From: Bacillota bacterium
GTDB taxonomy: Bacteria; Bacillota; Bacilli; Bacillales_A; Planococcaceae
Direction of reading: 5' to 3'
DNA: 64,000 nucleotides
NCBI GenBank assembly: GCA_023405135.1
Contig: JAEXYZ010000062.1
Coordinates: 17,195 to 81,194, forward strand
Below the pieces are notes generated by a model, which did not search any database, was not told the DNA's origin, and was given only the letters and a program-made list of their open reading frames with translations. Shown here piece after piece: positions 1-8,267 of this stretch. How positions within the stretch are numbered: the stretch's first letter is position 1; each line of letters begins with the position of its first letter. A program made the translations under genes and the position numbers.

Positions 1-89
1 ACAATATAGAAAGTGAATCAATTTATATAAACAAAAGATAGAAAACGAACAACTTTTGAAACTGTTCATAGAGTAGAGGAGATTTTTTT

Positions 90-1706
90 ATGAAGCTAGA
101 ACAGGTACAATTACCAGTTAGCAATCAATTACTTTTTGATTATTGGTCAGGTAGTGAAAAGCTACACCCTTTTTATCAATACGAATTTAATGATCAGTCT
201 TTTATCACTCGATTTAATTATTTGAAAAATCGATATACGAACAATGAAAAGTTAAGTGAAATCATTCGTTCCTATATGGAGCCTTTAGGTATTTCGGAAA
301 AGGCAGAAGAAAATTTAATGTGTCTTGAAAAAGGTGCAGTTGCTGTTGTAGGTGGTCAACAAGCAGGAATTTTAACTGGTCCATTATATTCTGTTCATAA
401 AGCGATTTCGGTTATTTTACTAGCTAAGGAGCAAAGTGAAAAGCTTGGGGAAAAAGTAGTACCACTTTTTTGGATAGCTGGAGAAGACCATGACTTAGAG
501 GAAATAAATCATACTTATACAATTCACAATGGAATTCCCAAAAAGCAAGTGTATGAAAAGCGATCTTCTAAAAAAACAATGGCTTCTGCAACTATAATTC
601 AAAAGGATGAATTAATTAAATTAATAGAATCTATTTTTAATGATTATGGTGAGACTGAATATACCCAAGATCTTTTTAAATTAGTTTTACAGCAAATTGA
701 GCAAAGTGATACATTTACAGATTTTTTTGCTCGTATTATGAATCAGTTATTTAAAAATGAAGGTTTATTAATGATTGATGCTGCATTTACACCATTCCGA
801 AAATATGAATCATCATTTTTTGTGAAAATAATCGAACATAACGAAGAGTTATCTAAAGTTGTCGTAGAGAAGGAACAATTATTAAATAAAACTGGTTATG
901 GTACACCGATTGCTGCAACAATAGAAAATGCAAATCTATTTTATGTTCAAGATGGTGAGCGATTTTTATTAGAAAGAACTGCAACGGGCTATCAAAATTC
1001 AAGTGGCCTAGTTAAATTTACGAAAGAGCAGCTATTAGAAATTGCAATAACTAGTCCTGAAAATTTAAGTAATAATGTTGTAACTCGCCCTTTAATGCAA
1101 GAAATGACGATTCCGGTACTAGCTTTTGTTGGTGGACCTGGAGAATTAGCGTATTGGGCAACGTTAAAGGATGCATTTGAGCTACTTGATTTACAAATGC
1201 CAATACTTGCTCCTCGTCTTAATATTACACTGCTTACAAGAAAAGTGGATCAACTGCTTTCTGATTACGAGTTAACTATACCTCAAGTAATAGATGGAAG
1301 TGCACAATCTTTGAAAGAACAATTTATAGATAGTGTACAAGATGTTGAAGCTAAAAATCATATTGCTAAAATTAAAGATATATTAAATGAGCAGTACGAA
1401 AAACTAGCGGTTCATTTAACTGAACAACAGATTAAGTTACACCCACTTTTAGATAAAAATAAAAAATACCACCAGATGCAATTAGACTATTTAAACAAAA
1501 AAATAGAGCAAGAAATTTTAATTAAACATGACAAAACAATAGGTCAATTTAATTTGCTCAAATCTGAAATCTACCCTAATGACAATCTTCAAGAACGAGT
1601 TTATAATCCGTTCCAATACTTAAATGTTTATGGAACGGATCTAATTAAAGATTTATGTGCATTGCCTTTTACAATTGCCAATACACATTATGCGGTACGA
1701 TTGTAA
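90..1706 (+). CDS. bshC: Putative cysteine ligase BshC (bacillithiol biosynthesis)
   Basis: A 538-residue cytosolic protein, the usual length for BshC, which adds cysteine to glucosaminyl-malate in the last step of bacillithiol synthesis. Visible family traits are the N-terminal GGQQAGILTGPLY motif (about residues 88-100), the GEDHD motif near residue 131, and a Lys/Glu-rich helical stretch near residues 430-480 expected to form the coiled coil. The ATG is preceded by AGAGGAG at good spacing. Position immediately before mraZ is the conserved Bacillus arrangement, and two hairpins follow the gene, so it is probably transcribed apart from the dcw cluster. The function is taken from the family; the ligase activity itself rests on genetics in Bacillus. 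Confidence 0.93.
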   Translation: MKLEQVQLPVSNQLLFDYWSGSEKLHPFYQYEFNDQSFITRFNYLKNRYTNNEKLSEIIRSYMEPLGISEKAEENLMCLEKGAVAVVGGQQAGILTGPLYSVHKAISVILLAKEQSEKLGEKVVPLFWIAGEDHDLEEINHTYTIHNGIPKKQVYEKRSSKKTMASATIIQKDELIKLIESIFNDYGETEYTQDLFKLVLQQIEQSDTFTDFFARIMNQLFKNEGLLMIDAAFTPFRKYESSFFVKIIEHNEELSKVVVEKEQLLNKTGYGTPIAATIENANLFYVQDGERFLLERTATGYQNSSGLVKFTKEQLLEIAITSPENLSNNVVTRPLMQEMTIPVLAFVGGPGELAYWATLKDAFELLDLQMPILAPRLNITLLTRKVDQLLSDYELTIPQVIDGSAQSLKEQFIDSVQDVEAKNHIAKIKDILNEQYEKLAVHLTEQQIKLHPLLDKNKKYHQMQLDYLNKKIEQEILIKHDKTIGQFNLLKSEIYPNDNLQERVYNPFQYLNVYGTDLIKDLCALPFTIANTHYAVRL

Positions 1707-1740
1707 TGTTTGTGAAAAGATAGACAGTTTTCTGTAATAA

Positions 1741-1832
1741 AAATGTTCATCATTTTAGACTTTTTGTCCTAAAATGGACATTTTGTATAAAAAGAGGTCG
1801 TCTCAAAGACATATGAGACGACCTCTTTTTTG
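1741..1832 (+). terminator. Tandem hairpin terminators after bshC
   Basis: Two hairpins in series. The first (about 1741-1786) pairs CATTTTAG-AC with GTCCTAAAATG around a T5 loop and runs into TTTTG. The second has perfect 15-bp arms at 1791-1805 and 1814-1828 (AGAGGTCGTCTCA core) followed by six Ts. The second is a strong intrinsic terminator and separates bshC from mraZ. Confidence 0.85.
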
Positions 1833-1914
1833 TGTCTATTTTAATGGGTGGGGATGTTGCAAAAAGTACTATATACACAATTTGTTAAAAGTTAATAACA
1901 ATCTCTTTAAAAAT

Positions 1915-1959
1915 GTGGAGGAAAGTGGGGGATTGTGGTACATTATTTACTAAAGTGGG
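1915..1959 (+). promoter_or_regulatory. Probable MraZ operator: 10-bp-phased GTGG repeats
   Basis: GTGGA at 1915, GTGGG at 1925, GTGGT at 1935 and GTGGG at 1955 all sit on one 10-bp register, with only the 1945 position blank. MraZ proteins are known to bind direct repeats of this kind (TGGGN spaced by 5 nt in E. coli; AAAGTGK with 3-nt spacers in mycoplasmas), and the 1922-1931 unit reads AAAGTGGGGG. Autoregulation is inferred. A possible upstream promoter is TTGTTA (1882-1887) with TTTAAA at 1906-1911, but it is weak. Confidence 0.68.
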
Positions 1960-1968
1960 GTGAGTAGC

Positions 1969-2400
1969 ATGTTCATGGGAGAATATCAACATTCCGTTGA
2001 TGCAAAAGGACGACTAATTATACCTTCTAAATTTCGAGAAGAATTAGGTACAACTTTTGTAATTACACGCGGACTTGATAACTGCCTATTTGGATATCCT
2101 ATGGATGAATGGCGAAAACTCGAAGAAAAATTAAAGGAATTACCTATGACGAAAAAGGATGCGCGTGCATTTGCAAGGTTTTTCTTTTCAGGGGCAACTG
2201 AAGTTGAAATTGATAAGCAAGGAAGAATTAATATCCCATCAACGCTTGCTACTTACGCAAAGCTTGAAAAAGAATGTGTAGTGCTAGGTGTTTCAAGTAA
2301 AATTGAAATTTGGGCAAAAGATGCTTGGGAATCATATTTCAATGATGCAGAGGAATCCTTTAATGAAATTGCAGAAAATTTAATAGGCTTTGACTTCTAG
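1969..2400 (+). CDS. mraZ: Transcriptional regulator MraZ
   Basis: 143 residues from the ATG at 1969; the in-frame GTG at 1960 would add three residues, but family proteins begin MFMGEYQH and GGGGTG lies six bases before this ATG. Two AbrB-like halves are visible, each with a DxKGRxxIP-type signature (DAKGRLIIPSKFR near residues 12-24 and DKQGRINIPSTL near 83-94). MraZ forms a ring-shaped oligomer that binds repeats upstream of its own gene and controls the dcw cluster. The phased GTGG repeats just upstream fit that role. First gene of the division and cell-wall cluster. Confidence 0.96.
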   Translation: MFMGEYQHSVDAKGRLIIPSKFREELGTTFVITRGLDNCLFGYPMDEWRKLEEKLKELPMTKKDARAFARFFFSGATEVEIDKQGRINIPSTLATYAKLEKECVVLGVSSKIEIWAKDAWESYFNDAEESFNEIAENLIGFDF

Positions 2401-2433
2401 AAAAGTCGCGCGCCAAGAAGGAGTAATGGTTAA

Positions 2434-3384
2434 ATGTTCGATCATACAACCGTACTATTGAAAGAAACTGTTGATGGATTGAGCATCAATCCTGATGGAA
2501 TATATGTAGATTGTACGTTAGGTGGCGCAGGCCATAGTGAATACTTAGTACAACAATTATCATCCAGAGGGAAGCTAATTTGTTTCGATCAAGATATGAC
2601 GGCGATAGAAAATGCAAAAGTTCGTTTAGGAAATTACCTAGATCGCGTAACATTTGTTCATTCTAATTTCCGTTATATAAAAGAGGAACTTCAGAAATTG
2701 AATATTGAGAAAATTGATGGCATTCTGTATGACTTAGGTGTTTCTTCACCCCAATTAGATATGCCTGAGCGCGGTTTTAGTTATCATCATGATGCACCAT
2801 TAGATATGCGTATGGATCAAACTTCGGATATTTCTGCATTTCATGTAGTAAATGAATGGCCTTATGAAGATTTGGTTCGAATTTTCTTCCGTTATGGCGA
2901 AGAAAAATTTTCAAAACAAATTGCCCGCAAAATCGAGGAAGCAAGAAAAAAGGCCCCAATTGAAACAACTGGGGAGCTTGTAGAATTGATTAAAGAAGGG
3001 ATTCCAGCACCAGCTCGAAGAAAAGGTGGCCATCCTGCAAAAAGAGTGTTTCAAGCAATTCGAATTGCAGTAAATGATGAACTTGGAGCAGCTGAGGATT
3101 CATTAGTGGATGCAATTGATTTACTTAAGGTAGGAGGAAGGATTAGTGTTATTACTTTCCATTCATTAGAAGATCGATTAACGAAATCAATCTTTAAAGA
3201 AGCTTCCTCAATGCCTGATTTACCTCCAGGATTACCTGTAATTCCGGATGAATATAAACCGACATTAAAGTTAGTTACTAGAAAACCAATTCTTCCATCA
3301 GAAGAAGAATTACAAGAAAACAATCGTTCACGGTCAGCAAAGCTTCGTATTGCTGAAAAAATAAATGACAAAGGGCGTGGGTAA
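2434..3384 (+). CDS. rsmH: 16S rRNA m4C1402 methyltransferase RsmH
   Basis: 316 residues, typical length. It N4-methylates C1402 in the decoding centre of 16S rRNA using SAM. The N-terminal HTTVLLKETVDGL motif, the SAM site DCTLGGAGHS (about 26-35), YDLGVSSPQLD (about 99-109) and ITFHSLEDR (about 241-249) are all present. The start has AAGAAGGAG ahead of it. Its stop is followed directly by the ATG of ftsL, so the two are translationally linked. Confidence 0.96.
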   Translation: MFDHTTVLLKETVDGLSINPDGIYVDCTLGGAGHSEYLVQQLSSRGKLICFDQDMTAIENAKVRLGNYLDRVTFVHSNFRYIKEELQKLNIEKIDGILYDLGVSSPQLDMPERGFSYHHDAPLDMRMDQTSDISAFHVVNEWPYEDLVRIFFRYGEEKFSKQIARKIEEARKKAPIETTGELVELIKEGIPAPARRKGGHPAKRVFQAIRIAVNDELGAAEDSLVDAIDLLKVGGRISVITFHSLEDRLTKSIFKEASSMPDLPPGLPVIPDEYKPTLKLVTRKPILPSEEELQENNRSRSAKLRIAEKINDKGRG

Positions 3385-3756
3385 ATGGCAGTTCGTGTTA
3401 GGCAATATTCATATGTTCAACAGCCTGTAGTTCCGGAACAGCAACAACCCTCTATAAAACAAAATAGTGATAAAAAGAAAAAAATTATTACTGCAAAAGA
3501 AAAGCTAATATATATTGCTTTTATTGTCCTAGTTGCCGTGCTTGCTGTTTCAATACTACATAAGCAAAGTTCGATTCAGCAGACAACGATGGAAATTCAA
3601 AAAATCGAATCGGAAATTGCTGAAACTGAAAAGCAAAATGTTGATTTAAAGGTACAAGTAAGTGAGTTATCAACGTATGAAAGAATTTGGGAAAAAGCAA
3701 AAGCACTCGGTTTAACTCTTAATGAGAAGAATGTAAAGGTAGTGCCGGGAGAATGA
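3385..3756 (+). CDS. ftsL: Cell division protein FtsL
   Basis: 123 residues with a bitopic layout: a basic cytoplasmic N-terminus (about 1-35), one membrane segment (about 40-57, AFIVLVAVLAVSIL) and an extracytoplasmic coiled coil (about 60-100). FtsL partners with DivIC and DivIB in the divisome and activates FtsW and PBP2B. The sequence is weakly conserved in general, so the call rests on topology, size and its position between rsmH and pbpB. The stop overlaps the pbpB start. Confidence 0.9.
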   Translation: MAVRVRQYSYVQQPVVPEQQQPSIKQNSDKKKKIITAKEKLIYIAFIVLVAVLAVSILHKQSSIQQTTMEIQKIESEIAETEKQNVDLKVQVSELSTYERIWEKAKALGLTLNEKNVKVVPGE

Positions 3757-5972
3757 AAAAGAAGACATTTCGATTCCAATGGGGAGCCTTTCTAATGTTA
3801 TTACTATATGGAGGGCTCTTTTTTGCATTATTTATTCGGATATTTTACATTCAAGCGACAGGTGAAGTGGCTGGCCAACAATTAGAAGCAAAAGCAGCCG
3901 CACTTTATGAAAAAGAAGCGGTATTAACAGCAGAACGCGGAAAAATCAAAGACCGAAATGGAAATATTATCGCAGAGGATACATTAAGCTATCGACTTAT
4001 TGCAGTAGTTAATCCAAAGGCAACAACGGATTCGAAACGTCCTAAACATGTTACTGATCCTGAGAAAACTGCAAAAATACTAGCTCAATATATTCCGATG
4101 GATGAATCAGAAATTTATAAGAACTTAACGAAAAGGTTAAGTGATGGTAGACAGCCATACCAGGTAGAGTTTGGCGTTGCAGGGCGTAGTATAAGTCATG
4201 AAACGATGAACGCTATTAAAGAAGAAAAGCTACCTGGAATTATATTTGCAAGTGACACAAAACGATACTATCCTAATGGGCCATTTGCATCTCACTTAAT
4301 CGGTTTTGCTCTTAAAGAACAACAAGATAATGGTGATTTTAAAACAGTTGGGAAAATGGGATTAGAGTATATATACAATAAAGACCTAACTGGTAAAAAT
4401 GGATCCATTCAATATGAAAGTGATATTTTCGGATATTTACTTCCAAACAGCGAAAAAATGGTGAAGCCTGCTGTAAATGGTCGAGATATTTATTTAACAA
4501 TAGATAAAACCATTCAAAACTTTTTAGAAGAATCAATGACAGAGGTTTATAAAGAATATAATCCAGAATCAATGGTTGCAGTTGTTGCTAATCCTAAAAC
4601 TGGTGAAATATTGGCGATGACACAACGTCCAACATTTGATCCTGATACACGAGAAGGGTTAAAAGATAACTGGTTGAATGAGGTGACCGAGAAAGTAATG
4701 GAGCCAGGTTCAACAATGAAAACATTTACTTTAGCAACTGCGATTGAAACTGGTAATTGGAACCCCAATGCATATTTCCGTTCGGGTAGCTACACGATTC
4801 TAGATAGAACAATTCGTGACCATAATTTAGTAGGATGGGGTAGCATTACTTATTTAGAAGGATTCCAACGCTCAGCCAATACAGCGATGGCAAATTTACT
4901 AGAACAAATCGGTGATGAAACTTTTGTTGAATATATAAAGAAATTTGGATTTGGAGAAAAAACTGGCATTGATTTACCTGGAGAAGTAACAGGTACACTT
5001 TTAACAAAATATCCAATTAACAGAGTAACAACAACCTTTGGTCAAGGTACCACTGTTACTCCTATCCAACTTGTACAAGCTATGACCGCCATTGCAAATG
5101 ATGGTCAAATGATGCAACCATATATAATAGATAAGATTATAGATTCCAATACTGGTGAAATAATAGAAGAAAGTGAACCTGTCGTGAAGGGTAAACCTAT
5201 TTCTGCTAAAACTGCTACACAAGTAAGAGAAATTTTAGCTTCTACGGTTACTTCAGAAGCAGGAACAGCTCGCAGATTCGCTATTGATGGTTATGAAGTT
5301 GGTGGGAAAACAGGTACTGCTCAAATTGCGCGATCTGGTGGTGGTTATTTAGCAGGAAAAAATAATTACCTTTATTCATTTTTAGGACTAGCACCAATTG
5401 ATGATCCACAACTTATTGTTTACGTTGCAGTAAAGCAACCGAAATTGTCCGCAACTGAGGTTGGTTCAGAACCAGTTGCTAAAGTGTTCACTTCTGTTGT
5501 ACAAAACAGTTTGAAATATTTAAATATAAAACCAGAAGATGTGGCAGAGGTAAAAACTGCGAAAATGAATGACTATATCGGTCAAAGTGTGGAAAATGTT
5601 CAAGTTGAGCTTACAAACGAAGGTTTAAAACCAATTGTAATTGGTGAAGGTGGACAAATAATAGATCAATATCCACAAGCCGGTCTTCCAATTACAAAAG
5701 GAAGTTTAGTATTCCTTAAAACGGAAGGAGCAATTACGATTCCGTCATTTGAAAATTGGTCTCTACGAAATATTTTAGTATATAAGATGTTGTCAGGTTT
5801 ATCCATTGAAATCGTTGGAGAAGGGTATGTTGAAAGTCAAAGTGTTTCTGCTAATACAACAATAGTTGATTCTTCGCCAATCGTTGTTAAACTGAAAACA
5901 CCTGAAGAGATGTATACACAAATAATAGAAGAACAAGCAACTGAAGAAAGTGAGATTTTACCACAAGATTAG
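3753..5972 (+). CDS. pbpB: Penicillin-binding protein 2B (FtsI), septal transpeptidase
   Basis: 739-residue class B PBP. One N-terminal membrane segment (about 12-33) is followed by a dimerisation domain with the RGKIKDRNGNIIA motif. The transpeptidase domain has S320-T-M-K323 (active-site Ser), SAN in RSANTAMANLL, and KTG in GGKTGTAQIA. Two PASTA-like repeats form the C-terminus (about 605-725). It cross-links septal peptidoglycan with FtsW as the partner polymerase. The start codon lies inside the ftsL stop region (4-bp overlap). The following gene is a second class B PBP, the spoVD paralogue. Confidence 0.95.
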   Translation: MKKKTFRFQWGAFLMLLLYGGLFFALFIRIFYIQATGEVAGQQLEAKAAALYEKEAVLTAERGKIKDRNGNIIAEDTLSYRLIAVVNPKATTDSKRPKHVTDPEKTAKILAQYIPMDESEIYKNLTKRLSDGRQPYQVEFGVAGRSISHETMNAIKEEKLPGIIFASDTKRYYPNGPFASHLIGFALKEQQDNGDFKTVGKMGLEYIYNKDLTGKNGSIQYESDIFGYLLPNSEKMVKPAVNGRDIYLTIDKTIQNFLEESMTEVYKEYNPESMVAVVANPKTGEILAMTQRPTFDPDTREGLKDNWLNEVTEKVMEPGSTMKTFTLATAIETGNWNPNAYFRSGSYTILDRTIRDHNLVGWGSITYLEGFQRSANTAMANLLEQIGDETFVEYIKKFGFGEKTGIDLPGEVTGTLLTKYPINRVTTTFGQGTTVTPIQLVQAMTAIANDGQMMQPYIIDKIIDSNTGEIIEESEPVVKGKPISAKTATQVREILASTVTSEAGTARRFAIDGYEVGGKTGTAQIARSGGGYLAGKNNYLYSFLGLAPIDDPQLIVYVAVKQPKLSATEVGSEPVAKVFTSVVQNSLKYLNIKPEDVAEVKTAKMNDYIGQSVENVQVELTNEGLKPIVIGEGGQIIDQYPQAGLPITKGSLVFLKTEGAITIPSFENWSLRNILVYKMLSGLSIEIVGEGYVESQSVSANTTIVDSSPIVVKLKTPEEMYTQIIEEQATEESEILPQD

Positions 5973-5984
5973 TAGAAAGCGTTC

Positions 5985-6013
5985 GAATAGAAGTCAACTT
6001 CAATACATACTTT
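5985..6013 (+). promoter_or_regulatory. Candidate sigma-E promoter before spoVD
   Basis: GAATAGA (5985-5991) and CATACTTT (6006-6013) are separated by 14 bp. This compares well with the B. subtilis sigma-E pattern KMATATT / CATACAHT (5 of 7 and 7 of 8 positions). spoVD is a known sigma-E target in B. subtilis. Transcription from here is inferred. Confidence 0.5.
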
Positions 6014-6037
6014 GTTAAAAACGAGGTGTGAATAAAA

Positions 6038-7960
6038 ATGAAGTGGATTTCTACCATTTCAAAAAATCGCTTAAAACTAATTGTTTATGGTTTTATTCTT
6101 TTTGGAATTGCTGTTGTCATTCGATTATTTTATGTCCAAGTCATTCAACATGATGAATTAACCGAGCTTGCAAAAGAAAACTGGGATCGAGAAATCCCAT
6201 TTGCATCAGAGCGTGGAGAAATTATTGATCGTAACGGTGAAGTTCTTGTTACAAATAAGCTAGCACCTACACTTTATTTTATGCCTGCTCAAAACGATAA
6301 TATTGAACAAGCTGCAAAACAAATTGCATCTGTATTAAAAATTGATGAACAAAAGCTTTATAAGAAAATGAATTCAAAAGATTATCTAGTAAAGCTTGCA
6401 CCAGAAGCGAAAAATATTACGTATGAACAAGCTGTACAAATTCAAGGTCTTAAAATTGATGGTTTATACAGTGGTGTCGATTATGTACGACATTATCCAT
6501 ATGGAGATTTATTATCTAGGTTTATAGGATTTACTGGCTATGATACGCAAGGCTTGGCAGGAATCGAATATCAATATAACAAGTTTCTTACATCAAGGGC
6601 AGCAGCAATTCGACTTTTCACAGATGCGAAAGGTAATTCTCTACCTCATGTTGATGACGAATGGCGTGAAGGCGATCAAGGTGCAACAGTTGAATTGACA
6701 ATTGATTTAGAAGTTCAACAAGTTGTAGAAAGAGAATTGTCACAGGCAATGAAAAAATATGATGCTGACCAAGCGTTAGCTATTGCGATGAATGTAAATA
6801 CTGGTGAGATATTAGCTCTTTCTTCGTATCCTACATATGATCCATCAAAATTTGAAGAAGTAGATTCTTCAATCTATAATCGGAATTTGCCGGTTTGGAT
6901 GACATATGAGCCTGGTTCAACCTTTAAAATTATTACGTTAAGTGCTGCTTTAGAAGAAGGTGTTGTTGATCTCGAAAAGGATACATTTTACGACAAAGGT
7001 TATACAATTGTTGAGGGAGCTAGACTTCGTTGTTGGAAACGTTCGGGGCATGGCAGTGAGACATTTTTGCAAGTAGTAGAGAATTCATGTAACCCTGGAT
7101 TTATTGAGCTTGGACAACGTGTTGGTTCAACAAAGCTACTCAAATATATTAAAGATTTCGGATTTGGTGAAACTACAGGTTCAAATATTGCTGGTGAAGC
7201 TTCAGGGATTTTGTTCTCTGAAAAGTCATTTGGTCCTGTTGAGCACGCTACGACGTCATTTGGTCAAGGAATTGCAGTCACTCCTATTCAGCAAGTTCAA
7301 GCAGTAGCAGCAGCAGTAAATGGTGGGAAATTGTACACACCTTATGTTGTATCGAAGGTATATGATTCAGGGACTGGTAAAACAATTGTAGAAAATAAAC
7401 CAGATTTAAAACGCACTGTAATTAGCGAAGAAACATCTAAAGAAGTACGTCATGCGCTTGAATCAGTTGTAGCAAATGGATCTGGTCGCCAAGCATACCG
7501 AGATGGTTTAAGAATTGGTGGGAAAACTGGAACAGCTCAAAAAGTAGAAAATGGTCGTTATAAACAAGGAGACTATATCGTATCATTTATCGGATTTGCC
7601 CCTGCTGATAATCCTGAAATTGTTGTTTATGTAGCAATTGATCACCCGAAAAGCTCTGTAGTTTTTGGTAGTACGATAGCAGCTCCAATTGTCGGTCAAA
7701 TAATTGAAGACATTGCACCTAAGGTAGGAATAGAAGTAAATCGTAAAGGTCAATTGGAGAAACAGTATCGATGGGGAGATCCAATCACAGATCGTGTTCC
7801 AAATTTAGTAGGTTACGAAAAATCTGAAGTAATGCAATTGCAGTATCCATATAAAATTCAATGGCATGGTGAAGGAAATGTAGTAACGGCTCAATTACCA
7901 GAAGCAGATAATATTATTCAACAAGATGGCACCATTCATCTTTATTTAGAAAAAAACTAA
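6038..7960 (+). CDS. spoVD: Sporulation-specific penicillin-binding protein SpoVD
   Basis: 640-residue class B PBP, close to the 646 of B. subtilis SpoVD. Features are an N-terminal membrane segment (about 13-31), the ASERGEIIDRNGEVL dimerisation motif, active-site S294-T-F-K297, SCN in VENSCNPGF, KTG in GGKTGTAQK, and a single C-terminal PASTA-like domain (about 580-640). In Bacillus it makes spore cortex together with SpoVE in the forespore outer membrane. The single PASTA domain and the position after pbpB favour SpoVD over a vegetative division PBP. RBS AACGAGGTGTG. murE would normally follow but does not here. Confidence 0.9.
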   Translation: MKWISTISKNRLKLIVYGFILFGIAVVIRLFYVQVIQHDELTELAKENWDREIPFASERGEIIDRNGEVLVTNKLAPTLYFMPAQNDNIEQAAKQIASVLKIDEQKLYKKMNSKDYLVKLAPEAKNITYEQAVQIQGLKIDGLYSGVDYVRHYPYGDLLSRFIGFTGYDTQGLAGIEYQYNKFLTSRAAAIRLFTDAKGNSLPHVDDEWREGDQGATVELTIDLEVQQVVERELSQAMKKYDADQALAIAMNVNTGEILALSSYPTYDPSKFEEVDSSIYNRNLPVWMTYEPGSTFKIITLSAALEEGVVDLEKDTFYDKGYTIVEGARLRCWKRSGHGSETFLQVVENSCNPGFIELGQRVGSTKLLKYIKDFGFGETTGSNIAGEASGILFSEKSFGPVEHATTSFGQGIAVTPIQQVQAVAAAVNGGKLYTPYVVSKVYDSGTGKTIVENKPDLKRTVISEETSKEVRHALESVVANGSGRQAYRDGLRIGGKTGTAQKVENGRYKQGDYIVSFIGFAPADNPEIVVYVAIDHPKSSVVFGSTIAAPIVGQIIEDIAPKVGIEVNRKGQLEKQYRWGDPITDRVPNLVGYEKSEVMQLQYPYKIQWHGEGNVVTAQLPEADNIIQQDGTIHLYLEKN

Positions 7961-8267
7961 CTTTTAAATTTCTTTAAAAATGATTTGAAAACAACTATTA
8001 TAAATGATGAATCATTTAGAAAAACAAATATATAGAAAAGCGGAGTGTGTTTGTTTAGCCGGCGTCGGCGAGAGCGCCACGTGGGGTGCTCCTGCGGTTA
8101 CTCGTCGCAAAAAACATCTGCTCCTGCGGTTACTCGTCGCAAAAAACATCTGCTCCTGCGGTTACTCGTCGCAAAGTACCTTTGTGGCATCGTTGACATT
8201 CCATGGGTGTCGTTAGTAAGGCAACTTCGAGTGCAAGTGCAAAGCTAGATAAAAGAGGAGATTTAAC
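7961..8267 (+). other. spoVD-mraY intergenic region at the expected murE position
   Basis: 307 bp without a credible gene. The small open frames here only read through the repeat. It holds a GC-rich block (about 8038-8182) in otherwise AT-rich DNA, three tandem 32-bp repeats, and the mraY RBS (AGAGGAG near 8253). No murE remnant was recognised. Confidence 0.7.
8087..8175 (+). repeat. Tandem 32-bp repeat, 2.8 copies
   Basis: Units start at 8087, 8119 and 8151. The first two are identical over 32 bp and the third matches for 25 bp before diverging. The unit core is TGCTCCTGCGGTTACTCGTC followed by GCAAA. The same core, with one mismatch, occurs alone at 62102-62126, so this is a local amplification of a dispersed element. 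There are no unique spacers, so it is not a CRISPR. Confidence 0.9.

Noticed and set aside
8087..8182. Possible CRISPR array
   Set aside because: Units are directly adjacent with no spacers, and the core occurs elsewhere as a dispersed repeat.
8004..8248. Two small open frames across the tandem repeat upstream of mraY
   Set aside because: They translate the 32-bp repeat in two frames, have no homology I recognise and no proper RBS.
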